A DNA stretch of 64,000 nucleotides from Lepidostoma basale (GCA_022606425.2 JAHDVF020001519.1:310001-374000), one strand, 5' to 3'. Numbered from the stretch's first letter, positions 21,785 through 32,644 are shown. Translations and numbers: made by a program. Notes: generated by a model from the letters alone, not told the origin.

Positions 21785-22262
21785 GATTTATTTATTTATT
21801 TATTTATACAAGATACACAAATGAGACATTACAAACGATAAAACATTTTGGCGACTCATTTGGACACAAAACGGTATTACAAAGATAAAATAAAACAAAA
21901 CAACATGAAACCAAAAATCATGCATATCAGAAGGAATCCAAATATGTCGACGTTAGTGAGGCAGTACTCTTTCCAGAATTTGCAATATTTTTTTATGAAT
22001 ACCTACTGCCTCACTGACACTGAAAATGTCCAAATCCGAGATTATTAGATTCAGCGTCCGAATTGCACTTCCTACTGGCATCACCAAAGGCAGGTTGGTT
22101 CTGCGTGACGGAGTAAAGAACAATTGATGTCGGCGTCGTCACAGGTTGCTCCAGAACATAGGGGTTCTCAATAGAGCCCCGAATAAATTTGAAAAATGTG
22201 TTGACAGTAATCCTTCCCTCCTCAGTTCGAGGGAGTTATACCCCAGCATACCCAAGAGAAAT
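21785..22262 (-). mobile_element. LINE A2 3' fragment
   Basis: The minus strand reads FLLGMLGYNSLELRREGLLS, RRTNLPLVMPVGSAIRTLNL, IISDLDIFSVSEAVG and ILERVLPH, then a stop and 3' UTR with ATTTATTTATT. It is homologous to the A C-terminus but a distinct subfamily. Internal stops are present. Confidence 0.88.
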
Positions 22263-23103
22263 TCCGTTAAAAGATACACGTTAAAGATACACATTTTTTT
22301 TTTTTTTTAAACCCAATTGGGTTATACGGTTACATTTTTAGATCTTACTATTAACCCTTAACGTACCGTGTTCAAAACAAAACGCTCGCTCCCATGTGGT
22401 CAATTCAGTTTACCGCTAACTTTATCTAAATATCAAGCATATGACTCGATGAATCAAAATTTAATTTATGTCATCTTGTAGGGAATTTCATTAGGAATAG
22501 ATCGATATCTATAACATACATGGATTATTTGAAAAACATATCATTATTAATTTTTTTCTGGAACCATGCGATTTCTGATATAGAATGCGAGACAGCATAT
22601 GAGCAACTGACACCAAGTATAAACTTGTCTCGCCCCGCCGCGCCGTGGGGCTATAATTTTACGTATGATAAAGGCACCTAGGTAAAATGTAAAGTACGTT
22701 CAAGACAACGAGTACGTATTAATATTTGTCCCTTTTGGTAAAGTGTCATTTGTAAAGTGTAAAGTGTAATTTTCACAGTTCTGATATTATTAAGTTGCGT
22801 GCTGCGTTTCCGTCCACAGTCGGTATTATTACGTACCTATGAGAAAAGGCCAAAGATATAATTTATAATACGTTCAAAACAGCGAGTAAGTATTTGTCAC
22901 TTTTGATAAAGTTGTAAATATTAGCAAAACGAATTCTACCTTAACACGAATGAAGGTGAGGGCAGTCTTAGAAAATATTTTTTTTTGGGATGAAGGAAGT
23001 AATTTTTTGTTTTTTTTTTATTACGAAATATTGAGAACACTTCAATGGAAGATTACAATTTTTTGTATAATATTAGGGTCCATAGGTTTTAAGAAAATCA
23101 ATT
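22263..23103. repeat. AT-rich stretch with a degenerate direct repeat
   Basis: tacgttcaagacaacgagta (22693) and tacgttcaaaacagcgagta (22870) begin two related segments of about 70 bases. No gene is recognised. Confidence 0.5.
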
Positions 23104-23465
23104 TTAAATTGGCAGTGGAAACTCAATTGACCACATGGCAACGCGACGGTTAATTATGTATTGTTTCAGATATTTTTTATATTGAGTTGTAGTGAGATTC
23201 CTTGTGTTTTTAGGTAGTTCATTGTAAAGTTTCAGTCCATTGTTCAATATCCTTGATTGTCCTGTCTTAGTTCGTGCAATCGGTAAGTGATATCTGTCAC
23301 AATTCCTGGTCCAGTGTCTGTGTATGTCTGAATTTTTAGTTAATTTGTAGGTGCTGTCTGTTGTCTTTTCCATGGTCACTCTGTATACAATTTTTAAGGT
23401 CTCATATTTGGTCAGGTCTGATATGTCCATTTGTTTTGTTTGTCTGTAAACTTGTATGGTATACT
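23104..23465 (-). mobile_element. LINE C, C-terminal coding remnant
   Basis: The minus frame reads YETLKIVYRVTMEKTTDSTY, IHRHWTRNCDRYHLPIARTK and ILNNGLKLYNELPKNTRNLT, ending KQYIINRR. The R-x-H-L-P...T..GQ...I...G..LYNELP...K..LK pattern is the usual C-terminus of CR1/Jockey-group reverse transcriptases. The RT core is absent. It is a single copy in this window. Confidence 0.8.
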
Positions 23466-23584
23466 TGTATATATAATAATAAGTAATACATAATAGATTA
23501 ATAAAAAAAGCGAGAAACATAAGATGCATGACAAATTATTAAAATAAATATATCATACAATTATAATAAAGTTAGTACTTCCCT

Positions 23585-23775
23585 CAGATGAGCCAAACTA
23601 TCACAAAATATGTCAAACTCCGAGGTGATACGATTAAGAAAAGATATTGCTCTACCTACCGACATAACCATTGGCAGGTTGGTTCTGCATCGTGGGAGAT
23701 AAAACAATCTATGGCCCCTTTGTCAAAGATCAGGGATGAACAGACCTACTCGTACATCACTCAGGATTTCTGAGT
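23585..23775 (-). mobile_element. LINE A-like 3' fragment
   Basis: It resembles 55060-55230 (ggcaggttggttctgc, gggagataaaacaatct). No tail remains. Confidence 0.75.
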
Positions 23776-23794
23776 TGTGTATACAACCGCTTAT

Positions 23795-23905
23795 CAGTCA
23801 ATTTTCTTTCCTGTCATACTTCCTTCGATTTCTCAACATTAATACATCGTATCATGCACGCATGTCGCCTTCTTTGACTGCTCACGTGGCTGATTTTCAA
23901 TTTTA
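23795..23905 (-). mobile_element. LINE T fragment, split by SINE
   Basis: It matches the T C-terminal codons around RRACM and CMNVEE. The copy appears to resume at 24146-24225. Confidence 0.7.
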
Positions 23906-23914
23906 GATTTTTTT

Positions 23915-24145
23915 ACTCTTTTATACAACAGGTCGTTTGAACCCAATTACTGTAAACAATTTATTTTAGCTATTATATTGATTCTTATGACACGTGAAGG
24001 GTAGCCAATCTATCGCCATTTTATTGTCACGAGAATTCTACACTAGACCAAAGACAGTGTGACAATCACACTGTCATCGCCAAGAATCGAACCCGGGACC
24101 TTCGGTATGGAAGTCAGACCTCTTACCACTCTGCCACGAAGGTCG
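23915..24145 (-). mobile_element. tRNA-derived SINE
   Basis: Minus strand: an A-box-like TGGCAGAGTGGTAAG, then a B-box GGTTCGATTC (an internal RNA polymerase III promoter), a unique body (cactgtctttggtctag, caataaaatggcgatagatt) and a truncated or altered 3' end. It belongs with the SINEs at 25055, 38410, 49128 and 51322. Confidence 0.88.
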
Positions 24146-24225
24146 ACATTTATTTCATTGTAACACACTTTCCTCGATATGCCTCTATTTCTAGTTCCAT
24201 TTACATCGTTAACAAAAACTTTCTG
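24146..24225 (-). mobile_element. LINE T fragment, resumption after SINE
   Basis: acactttcctcgatatgcct and gttccatttacatcgttaac correspond to T codons GRPRK and VNDVNG on minus. Confidence 0.7.
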
Positions 24226-24239
24226 TACAATTATTTTTT

Positions 24240-24585
24240 AACAACAACACCAAAAAACCATCACGCCGCTTCCCCGAAGGTGTAGGCAGAGAGAATGGGC
24301 CGCCACACTACTTTGTCCTGACATACCTCTCTAGCTTCCTCCACATTCATTCAGCGAGTTCAACACGCACGTGGATTCTTCCGGCTTCTGACATGACCAA
24401 CCTTTAGAATTTGATTAATTTGATCGTGCCATGTTTTCTTTTATACCATTCTTTCTTCATTCATTATTTTCACGTGTCATCCTTCTAAATGAACCTTTCA
24501 TTATTGTGTTCATAAAATTTTCATTCGCATTGCATTCACTTCTGAAAATTTAATTCAACACTCTATTATACAGATTTTTAGACGT
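24240..24585 (-). mobile_element. LINE T copy, AAC-type tail
   Basis: On minus it ends GGCGTGATGG followed by TTTT/GTTG repeats rather than TTAG. The coding part is frameshifted. Confidence 0.85.
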
Positions 24586-24589
24586 AAAA

Positions 24590-25032
24590 CCAACAAACAA
24601 ACCATCACACCGTTTCTCCGCAAGAGTAGGCAGAGAGAATGGACCGCTACACTACTGTATCCTGACACACCTCTCTAGCTTTCTCCAGATTCATACAACG
24701 AGTCATACTCGCACGTCGATTTTTCCGACTTCTTACATGACCAACCATTAAAATTTGATTCATTTGGTCATGGCCAATTTTCCTCGATCTACCTCGACTA
24801 CGTGCTCCGTTAACATCGTAAACGTTTACTTTCTTTAGCATAATTTCTCCATCCATGCTCCCCATATGTCCGAATAAACGCAGCAAATATTTCATAATAC
24901 CTTCTTCCGCTCTACATTCATTTCTTATATTAATTCTGTCGTACACCGTTCTATCACACATTTGTCTTAAGAATATCATCTCTACCGCATTCTGTTCCCA
25001 TCCTTCTTCTGCAAATTCCATGTTTCGCTTCA
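24590..25032 (-). mobile_element. LINE T copy, MERMDGE lineage
   Basis: The frame 24647-25033 reads NAVEMIFLRQMCDRTVYDRI, RLFGHMGSMDGEIMLKKVNV and GHVRSRKNRRASMTRCMNLE. The tail is GTTT. 5'-truncated, with a long open remnant. Confidence 0.9.
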
Positions 25033-25054
25033 TTACATTATTTCTGTAAAATTC

Positions 25055-25383
25055 TCAATGTTTATTATTATTATCATTATTATTATTATTATTATTATTA
25101 TGATTATTATTATTTTATTATTTTTATAATGATTATTATTATTTTGTTCAATCACTCTTTACATCATGACAGCATGAGCCAAATCGATGTAAAGGTTACC
25201 AAGCAACATTGTGATTCTCGTGACATGTGATAGATAGCAAATCTATTGCCATTTTATTGTCACGTGAATTCTACACCACACCAAAGACAGTATGACAATC
25301 ATATTGCCCTAACCGGGAATCGAACCCGGAACCTTCGGGGTGGCAGTGAATGCACTTACCACTCGGCCACGAAGGTCGTCATT
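25055..25383 (-). mobile_element. tRNA-derived SINE, full length
   Basis: Minus strand: the head runs from 25383 (GACCTTCGTGGCCGAGTGGT), with B-box GGTTCGATTCC, body, ACATCATGACAG-type 3' region (in complement) and a long TAA-repeat tail. The A-box TGGCCGAGTGGTAAG and B-box indicate pol III transcription. The 3' TAA tail is probably recognised by a partner LINE, which I cannot identify here. Confidence 0.92.
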
Positions 25384-25845
25384 AATATTACAAGTTTAAC
25401 ATCTACTTTTTTACGGTAAGCGATCTTAAAATCAATATTTTTTAAATTCATAAGTTCCAGAACATTAAATACTCTGAGAACTCAGCACGCGTCATTAAAC
25501 TATTAAACTCTTCTAAAAAGTTTGAAAATGTTATGATTTATCGCCTATTAGATTCGCCCTGGGAGCTAGCAACCAGTGAACTACATAGCAACATTAATAA
25601 AGACTTTATATGGTATACGAGTACATGCATTCTTGTACCAAGCGCTACGGGGTACAATTTCAATAGCGGAACACAGACGCAATGTATACACGAAGACTTA
25701 TTTTATATAAACACTTTTTGAAAAAAATAATGAAATTGGAACAAGAACAATAAATAACTAACTAACCAACTAACCACGTGACTGACACTCAATATTTCGT
25801 GGGTATTCTACGAAAAACACTAAGTCAAAATTACTACTTCTGAGA
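25384..25845. other. unassigned stretch
   Basis: No frame or repeat with support. Confidence 0.35.
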
Positions 25846-25886
25846 TTACGTTGGGGCTCCACAAGGCACTTGAAGAAGAAGAAGAG
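25846..25886 (+). mobile_element. LINE D terminal scrap
   Basis: cacttgaagaagaagaa preceded by acgttggggctcc is the D 3' terminus only. Confidence 0.65.
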
Positions 25887-26689
25887 AATGATCGATAAGG
25901 ATTCTTAAATATTTTTTGAATGTTTGAACTCCCAAACTTAAATTAATAAAGACCAGTTGCAACCCGTGAATATTTCACGGAAGTTTAGATTTTCTACCGT
26001 TTGAAAACTAAGTAAACTGTACACTCGTAATCAGTAATAAATCTTAACATTTAATGAAAATGTTTCTTACAATTAACAATACCAAATTGTTATCCTTTTA
26101 TTTTCTACTCTACTGTCAAACAACAGTACAGAACAAATATCGAAATAATACAAAAACGTTCTCAGGCATACGCATCGTGTGTATTTAGAATTTTTTTTTT
26201 TTTTTAGAGAAACGAAGTATTTTTCTCTCGCTCTCATGTATTCAAAATATTTTCGTACGCTTTCTTGATAACATTCTGGTTTTTGCCTATTTAAATTATG
26301 ATGCGATTTTTTTAACTTACGTACGTGTATGATTGCCCGTTTCCAAGTCTCCAATAAGAAATTTCTCATTCTTCTTTAGTGTTGACTGAAAAAGGAGATT
26401 TATTTTTAAAAGTCTTTCGAGGCGCGGAATTTATGATCGGGTGTTTTGGACAAAATCTTCGATATTTACGAACGTTCTTATAAGCTTTGTGGACTTTTTT
26501 CGTACGTGAAAAAGCTTTCTGCGAGAATGTACAAAGTGGGAACGTTTTTGGAGAATTACTATAAAGTATTACATACATATTTATAGGCGCATTTCAAGCT
26601 CGAATGGGTAAACCCGAAAGCTAACAAGTACCGTTTTTTTATTCAATAATATTAAATGAAATCATTTTATGCTTTATTTTTGTTTTGCA
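25887..26689. other. AT-rich stretch, nothing recognised
   Basis: Short open frames here lack family resemblance. Confidence 0.35.
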
Positions 26690-26845
26690 CAAGGATAATT
26701 ATTTTATTTTAAGTTTATATTTTTCGACATGCTTCGAAGACAATCATCATCGGGAGAACGATATAAACTCGAAAAAGAAACCAAAAATGTTTTAATTTAA
26801 AAAAAATCGGCCATGTTCAATTTCACAGTATTAATGTCCAATCTA
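26690..26845 (-). mobile_element. HH7-class element, one arm
   Basis: The minus core reads CCGATGA, T, GATTG...TCTTC, GAAG, CATGTC. The flank ttcacagtattaatg is shared with HH5. Confidence 0.7.
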
Positions 26846-27194
26846 AAAAAAATTCATGACTTTCATAGTTTTAATTATTTTTTAAGTCCATATATAAAAC
26901 GTGAATTGCTTAAAAATGGAGGAACATATCGGAAAGAAGGGTTTTTGGCGAGAACAAAATTAATAGTGCACTCAATGTCATCATTGCAAATACACATAAC
27001 ATCTGTCAAAACTGATCATATTTGTATTTTAAAAACGATCGTATCTTTATAATATCACTAAGGAAGGACCGGGTTGTCCAAAACATTTCTGATATTTTTT
27101 TTTCTTTTTTAACGTTTGTGGTGTATACAAAGTATTTTAAAAAAGAGAAAGACAAATTAACATTTACATTTAAGCAAATATGCCAGTGTATAAA

Positions 27195-27690
27195 AGAGTT
27201 CTGGTGCCAACCCTTATGCATGAAAGTGAAATTTGAAGCTGACAAAATAATGATAAAAGTAGGATAAATGCCGTAGAAATGAAATCACTAAGAAGAATGT
27301 GTGGATTTACGATGTGCGTTAGAACACCAAACGACGAAAAATGAAGAAATGTAAGGCGGATGGAAGCGTCCTAAATAAAATTAAGAAAGAGGCAGATGGT
27401 TTGGACATATGGAACGATTAGAAAATGAAGAATCGTTAAAAAGAAGACAAGCAGTGTAAATTAAAAGAAGTCTAGAAAGGACAAGGAAGATATGGCATGA
27501 CCAAATAAATCAATTCCTGAAAGACGGCCATGTTCGAAGAAGGAACAATCGACGAGCGTGCGTGTCACGCTGTGTGAATATAGAAAAGGCGAGATGGTAA
27601 CACCAAGATAAAACAGTGTGGCAATCTATCCTCTCTGCGTCCTTCTCTGGAGAAACGGCGCGATGGTTAGTTTAATTAGTAGTAAAGCTA
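27195..27690 (+). mobile_element. LINE T copy, highly degraded
   Basis: VLVPTLMHESE, then INAVEMKSLRRMCGF and later frames equivalent to VWTYGT and RKDKEDMA are recognisable. It ends GGCGCGATGGTTAGTTT. Confidence 0.85.
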
Positions 27691-27772
27691 TGTATGATAC
27701 AATATTTTTTTTGAATTTGAAACACAGCACTGTATATTCCACGTTAGTTTATACAATATCTTTATAAAATAA

Positions 27773-28163
27773 CTAGCTGACCCGGTGAACTTCGTACTAC
27801 CTCAGAATCAATAAATGTTGTGTTAACTTATAAGTTGAATACACAAAATGAATTAAATTAAATTAATGTGCAAAAATTAAAATGAAAAGTATTTGAATTA
27901 CATTAATATGAATGTAATTCACTTGGAAGCAAGGGATTGAATTTATTGAACCGAATCGAAATGATTCGCACAGCTTTTTGCACTATTTTCTGTTAAAATA
28001 TTATATTTGCTGGATGGGATATATTTTTAATGTATATTTTAATAGTTATTCTGCTATTCGGGACGGAGACAAATCCAACAAATCAAAGATCATAAAAATC
28101 GGTCCAGCCGTTCTTTAGTTATTAATGGTGTAACTAACAAGACTTTGTTTTATAAAATATAGA
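27773..28163 (-). mobile_element. non-autonomous Helitron
   Basis: On minus it starts TCTATATTTTAT and ends GGGTCAGCTAG, flanked by A and T. This fits the Helitron rules of 5' TC, 3' CTRR (here CTAG) and insertion between A and T. The body shares sequence with the helicase-bearing copy at 62600 (gacggagacaaatccaac, ggtccagccgttct). Confidence 0.82.
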
Positions 28164-28378
28164 TAAGCAATCATCACAGAAGCCGGTTCATACAAAATGT
28201 ATGAGAAAATGAATTTTCTTCATAATTTTTTTTTCGAGATTTTTTCCAACGTTTCAATAGTTATTCTGCTATTCGGGACGGAGACAAATCCAACAAGTCA
28301 AAGATCATAAAAAAACGGTCCAGCCTATCTTTATTTATAAATGGTGTAACTAACACGACTTTGTTTTATAAATATAGA
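28164..28378 (-). mobile_element. Helitron, 5' portion of a second copy
   Basis: It has the same 5' end (TCTATATTTATAAAACAAAG on minus). It continues inward to atacaaaatgtatgagaaaa, which also occurs at 63068. Its 3' half is missing at the junction with the preceding copy. Confidence 0.78.
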
Positions 28379-28379
28379 T

Positions 28380-28455
28380 AATAAAAATATTAAAACACGA
28401 CAATGTTTCTTAGGTGACCTCTATCTTCAGGTGTAAGTATATAAGTAAAATATAA
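28380..28455 (-). mobile_element. HH5-class element, one arm
   Basis: The minus strand reads ACAC, CTGAAGA, T, AGAGGTCACCTAA, GAAA, CATTGTC, GTG. The core block is exact, with one extra base in stem III. Confidence 0.75.
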
Positions 28456-28492
28456 ATGTAGAAAGATTTATTATACTCGTATGTACAATATT

Positions 28493-28725
28493 ATGACAAA
28501 TCACTAAAAATATAAGGACTAATAACAGTGCGGAAAAAACAAACATCTACAAAAATCTTCTTCTTCTTCTTCTTTTTCACTTTTGGTAGACTCAGGAGTC
28601 TGTTATTTCAGGCGGGTCTTCTTAAGACGCTGAACTCCAGCTCTCTCTCCACCGTTTCGGGGGTCTTCAACACATTAAATATAATGACCAATCACTAAAA
28701 ATAATGTGGACTAATAACAGTGGAG
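28493..28725. repeat. about 40-bp direct repeat around a LINE scrap
   Basis: caatcactaaaaata and ggactaataacagtg recur at 28493-28532 and 28685-28725. Between them, 28555-28680 reads on minus ETVERELEFSVLRRPA and has GAAGAAG at its 3' end, so it looks like a short GAA-tailed LINE end. The repeats may be an old, long target duplication. Confidence 0.5.
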
Positions 28726-29029
28726 AATAATCGATTTTTAATAGTAATAATACATAATTATAAGTAAGTACATAAATCAATTTGAAAATAACTGGATTAA
28801 ATTATTATTGGGAATGGGAGATTAGCAAATTAAAACTGAAAAGGGTGTTTAAAGAGAAAGGAGTAAATTGAGGAATCTGATTATTGATGTGTTTTCCCAA
28901 TCACCCGGTAATAATCCCTAAGCTTACCCCTTTCCCTCCCCCCTCTGCGCTTAATAGCTAATTATGTACATCCCCCCTCTCTTTCTAAATTAACCGCCTC
29001 CTCTTAATGTAACTTGTATCTCGATATTT

Positions 29030-29110
29030 AATTTTTAATATGTATAAAACCCTGAGGAAGCTCGCATAGAGCGACACCGGTAGGCCCTCATTCTCAAAAA
29101 TCAAGTGGTT
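29030..29110 (+). mobile_element. HH10-class element remnant
   Basis: A single hammerhead-like motif in a stretch without inverted arms. The C-rich segment upstream (28915-29000) is unassigned. Confidence 0.5.
29050..29084 (+). ncRNA. hammerhead-like motif, HH10
   Basis: It reads CUGAGGA, A, stem II GCUC/GAGC, GACA (one change from GAAA), CCGG, UA, with a 2-bp stem I (CC/GG). Confidence 0.4.
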
Positions 29111-29159
29111 GTATACCAAATACATAAAAAAATTGTTTAATTAATTTTAAATATGTCCA

Positions 29160-29588
29160 ACCACCTAGAAATAGCTTCTTATCAGAGTTATATATAATGA
29201 GTCTTTCTATGACATACGGAATCGAAGCAAGAGCAGACACTGTCAGAACCAAACATCTCTTAAGAGTAGCAGAAATGAGAACATTGCGACCTTTTGTGAG
29301 GAGAACCCTTAGAGATAGGATACCCAATGAAAAAATTCGCAAATCTTCCAAAATTGAAGACATTGTGAGATGGAGTAGGCAAAGAAGACGATTCTGGAGG
29401 GACAACATTGAGAAAATGGATCCAGAAAGAATTCCTAATATCGTGATGCACAAGACTCCAGAGGGCCGTCGACACCAGGACGACCACCAAAAGATAGAAA
29501 AAAGGCTAATCGTCTTCATCACAGGAAAAAAGTTGATATCCTGCATAAACAGATCGCAAGATCTACAATCAGAAGAAGAAAAATAAGT
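29160..29588 (+). mobile_element. LINE I 3' end with long open frame
   Basis: It reads MTYGIEARADTVRTKHLLRV, AEMRTLRPFVRRTLRDRIPN, IEDIVRWSRQRRRFWRDNIE and MDPERIPNIVMHKTPEGRRH, then diverges. A GAAGAAGAA tail follows. This is the post-RT region of an arthropod LINE. The RT core is absent. Confidence 0.88.
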
Positions 29589-29616
29589 AGAGTCTTTCTA
29601 AATTTATTTTTTAGTT

Positions 29617-29690
29617 ACTAACTAACTAACCATCACGCCGTTTCTCCGAAAGGGTAGGCAGAAAGAATGGACTGTCACACTTTTACTGAT
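29617..29690 (-). mobile_element. LINE T 3' tip
   Basis: actaactaactaacc plus the last 60 bases of T. Confidence 0.8.
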
Positions 29691-30496
29691 GCGGCACTCC
29701 ATCCCTCTCTTTTCGCCCCGCGGGAGACGCGGTGTGGTGGGTTGCGAACCTCATCGCCACATTGAATAAACAAAAGTGGAATAAACAGTGTTGTGTTTTA
29801 AATTCCAATTAAAATCGTTATTCCATCAGTGTTAATGCCTTAATTTTCTATAATATTTTTGTTAAATAAAACTATTATTTTGCAAATAAAAAAATTACGA
29901 AACATCACAATATGTTAGCAATATAAAAATCTCCAAACGTTATATAACACTTCATTATATTGAAGATCATTGGAGTGATTGCTTTTCTGAGAACGAGGAT
30001 ACGTCGCAATTATAGGCACACAACATTAATTTCTTATATTGTCTTTACTGTTTCCTTACAATTTTCCCAGTATTATTCATATTAATATTTATTTAGATAT
30101 ATAATATGTTTTCGCTTTTGCCAAGATTAATTTTCCCGAAAATTGAGATAAATACGAAACATCTCTGAAATAAATATATTATATGAACGTATGAAACAGA
30201 AACGAGTTAATATTTCAATTTGGGGTTTATTCAAGGATTCCGAGAAAAAATATTGTATTTAAATTAACAATATATTGTATTATTTTATAATTTCATATCA
30301 TAAACAGAGCTTTACGAAGTTTAAACGAAAAATTCTGTGTAATGTTGATGAGAATGTTTTTTCATAATAGTCATTACAGATTTAAATAATAAAGGAATAT
30401 GTGCTCTCAAATACGATTCTTAGAATAGACTTGAAATTAATTTAAGATATATGCAGGTACCTTTTCTTGAGTGGTTACGTGTGAAGTATGCATTAA
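29691..30496. other. unassigned stretch with a GC-rich island
   Basis: 29700-29760 (tcgccccgcgggagacgcgg) is far richer in GC than its surroundings. I could not identify it. The rest is AT-rich. Confidence 0.35.
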
Positions 30497-30635
30497 AATT
30501 AAATCAAATCAAATCCGTTTCTTTCAAAAACAGACATTACAAAATATTTTTTTAGGGTATTTATTGAGAACAGGTAAAATAATATTAACTATTTTCAATT
30601 ATTTTTAAAGCATCTATTGAGAACAGGTAAATTTT
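30497..30635 (-). mobile_element. LINE A 3' UTR, partly duplicated
   Basis: tcaaatcaaatccgtttc and the tattgagaacaggtaaa segment match the A end. The latter segment occurs twice (30567, 30612). Confidence 0.75.
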
Positions 30636-30644
30636 TTAAAATTA

Positions 30645-30900
30645 AATAGTTCATTGTTTTGGCTAAAACACTAAGATACCTTAACATTTTTAACTGATCA
30701 AATAACTTTGTTGTTGTATCACAATTGTATTTTATTGTACGCGACAGCTGTTTCATCAACCTATCAGGTGTACATTATCAGGTGTTACAATTGTAATTGT
30801 AACACCTGATGATGTCCCCATAGGTTGATGAAACAGCTTTCGCTTAAAATAAAATACAATTGTGATGCAACAACAAAGTTATTTGATTTAACAGCTTAAA
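30645..30900. mobile_element. HH4-class foldback element, two arms
   Basis: Begins ttcattgttttggc. The right (plus) core has CTGATGA, T, GTCCCC..., GAAA, CAGCTTTC. The left (minus) core keeps GAAACAGCTGTC. Confidence 0.85.
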
Positions 30901-31045
30901 ATTAATTGTTTCTTGAACAGTTTTGCAGAACTCCATATTTAATAATAAATAAGAATGAAAACGTTTGTTTTCTAAATGTCTTATTATAATACATATTATG
31001 GAAATGACATATTTCGTCTTTCTAAGGTATTATTAAATGAGCCGT
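30901..31045 (-). mobile_element. HH6-class element, one arm
   Basis: ttgtttcttgaacagttttg start, gaatgaaaacgtttgt, and a minus core UUAAUAA...GAAAUAUGUC. Directly abuts HH4. Confidence 0.75.
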
Positions 31046-31321
31046 TATTTTTTAAATCGTAATAAGTCATTTTTTCATGTTTCCATTTATTTAAAAATGA
31101 GCGTTTGAAGGAATTATTGGCAAAACATTAAACAATGTTTTGGTGATATTTTGTGTGACCACTAAAATGTAGTTAAACTTTTAAACGTAATAATTTCTTT
31201 ATTTATGTATTTTATAAATATACAGTGGTTATACTGTTTTTCCGCGAGTACACTACTCATTCTGGCTCAAAAGGACAATTTACATACTCAATAATTACAT
31301 ACAAATATACAACAATCGTAA

Positions 31322-31475
31322 GCCATTCAGGACATACAGTACCACAGACTTGGAAACCAGAACATCTTACAAAATCACAAAATTATAGAACCATTCATGA
31401 AATATCAATGACGTGGAAACATAAACATATTGCAATTTTGAAAAATTACAAAAGCATTCAGGATATGTCAAAATA
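31322..31475. repeat. degenerate tandem repeat, unit about 63-68 bp
   Basis: cattcaggacata (31324), cattcatgaaata (31392) and cattcaggatatg (31455) begin successive related units with matching TGGAAACC/TGGAAACA and AAAATTACAAAA positions. Confidence 0.5.
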
Positions 31476-31504
31476 CAGACTCTTATTGTATTATAATTTT
31501 TTTT

Positions 31505-31670
31505 AAGATAATCAAATGATTTTACTGAAATCTCTTGATGGAAGTTCATTTTAAATAATAATTAAATAAAACGATGTTTTTTAACTACTTCCACTTTTGT
31601 CTTTATTTAGACAGCGACCGGTTTCGCCAGGTTCGCTGGCATCGACAGACTGGTAACACTATTGTAAACT
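31505..31670 (-). mobile_element. HH1-class element, one arm
   Basis: It has the complete distal arm (atttTACTGAAATCTCTTGA) and one core. Confidence 0.85.
31612..31652 (-). ncRNA. hammerhead-like motif, HH1
   Basis: The minus strand reads stem I CAGU, CUGUCGA, U, stem II GCCAG/CUGGC with a CGAAC loop, GAAA, CCGG, UC, then stem I GCUG (three pairs plus a wobble). A6 is U in every HH1 copy here. Confidence 0.6.
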
Positions 31671-32054
31671 TAGTCCTTTATATACATACAGATCAGGGGT
31701 ATTATATCAGATGTATTATAATTGTTAATATATCAGTATATCAGATGTATTATAATTGTTAAAAAATAAAAATCTTTTTTTTATATATTCTTAGTTAATT
31801 TATAATTAGGCTTTCAATAATATTATATTGTAAGAAATAAGTAAATCAAGGGGAAAATTAAAATCACATTTTTATACATTGGCTTTACATTTGTTGATTA
31901 ATTTATTGAAGAAGTCGTGGTCCATTGAATGTACAATATAAAAGAAGGATATCTATACCTTATCAAAATTACTATTAACTCATTTTTTCCAAAAAATTAC
32001 TTATACCCCCCTCAAAAATAACGGCCCAAATGCCATTAGTATTATTAATATAAT
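31671..32054. other. AT-rich stretch, nothing recognised
   Basis: tcagatgtattataattgtt is repeated at 31708 and 31741. Nothing else is recognised. Confidence 0.35.
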
Positions 32055-32114
32055 TACTTTGATGAATCGCTTTTTATACGATTACAGCGCGAGCCAAATC
32101 GATGTAAATGGTAT
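32055..32114 (-). mobile_element. SINE, 3' part, split by Tigger element
   Basis: The SINE 3' body (agcgcgagccaaatcgatgt). The body resumes at 33236 in the correct order. Confidence 0.82.
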
Positions 32115-32218
32115 ACCATATTTTACGGACAATAGGACGCACCTTAATTTTTAAGCAATTATAAAAATATATATATATTAGATTTTAAAGCCAGACTAAA
32201 TAAAAATTCTTAGTTATT

Positions 32219-32600
32219 AAAAGCATTTGAAATGTGGCTCCATCGCCGAATGCTCAGAGTTCCCTGGACAGACATGGTTACCAATACCGAAGTCCTGAGG
32301 CGAGCTAGAGTTGACAGGGAATTGTTATCAACTATCAAGGTTCGAAAGATCTCATATCTGGGTCATATACTGCGTGGGGAAAAGTACCACCTTCTCCAAC
32401 TGATATTGGAGGGAAAAATTGAGGGACGCCGAGGGCCCGGAAGGAGACAAATGTCCTGGCTGCGAAACGTGAGGGAGTGGACCGGCATCCGAAGTGTTGA
32501 GGAGCTGTTCCGAGCGGCGCAGGACAGGGACAGGTTCGCCGAGGTGATCGCCAACGTTGGGGGGACCCGACAGGGCACTTGAAGAAGAAAAAAAAATTAA
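32219..32600 (+). mobile_element. LINE D 3' end inside the Tigger element
   Basis: It reads KAFEMWLHRRMLRVPWTDMV, VDRELLSTIKVRKISYLGHI, LRGEKYHLLQLILEGKIEGR and WLRNVREWTGIRSVEELFRA, ending VIANVGGTRQGT with a GAAGAAG/A-rich tail. It is open throughout, hence relatively young, and 5'-truncated. Confidence 0.92.
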
Positions 32601-32644
32601 TATAACCTAAAACTGACCTACAAAATCCCTGTAAATCGTCACCT

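Noticed and set aside
23104..23529. Host membrane protein (hydrophobic start of the 141-codon frame)
   Set aside because: The C-terminal half matches the end of CR1/Jockey reverse transcriptases. The hydrophobic start is upstream AT-rich sequence read through.
25312..25383. tRNA gene
   Set aside because: The A- and B-box sequence is the head of a SINE. The same head with the same body and TAA tail recurs at 24145, 38668 and 51322, so it is tRNA-derived but not a working tRNA.
26073..26578. Two adjacent minus-strand frames as a gene
   Set aside because: No family resemblance and low-complexity lysine-rich stretches. Probably chance.
31322..31475. CRISPR array
   Set aside because: Three diverged units without constant repeats or unique spacers, in a eukaryotic repeat context.
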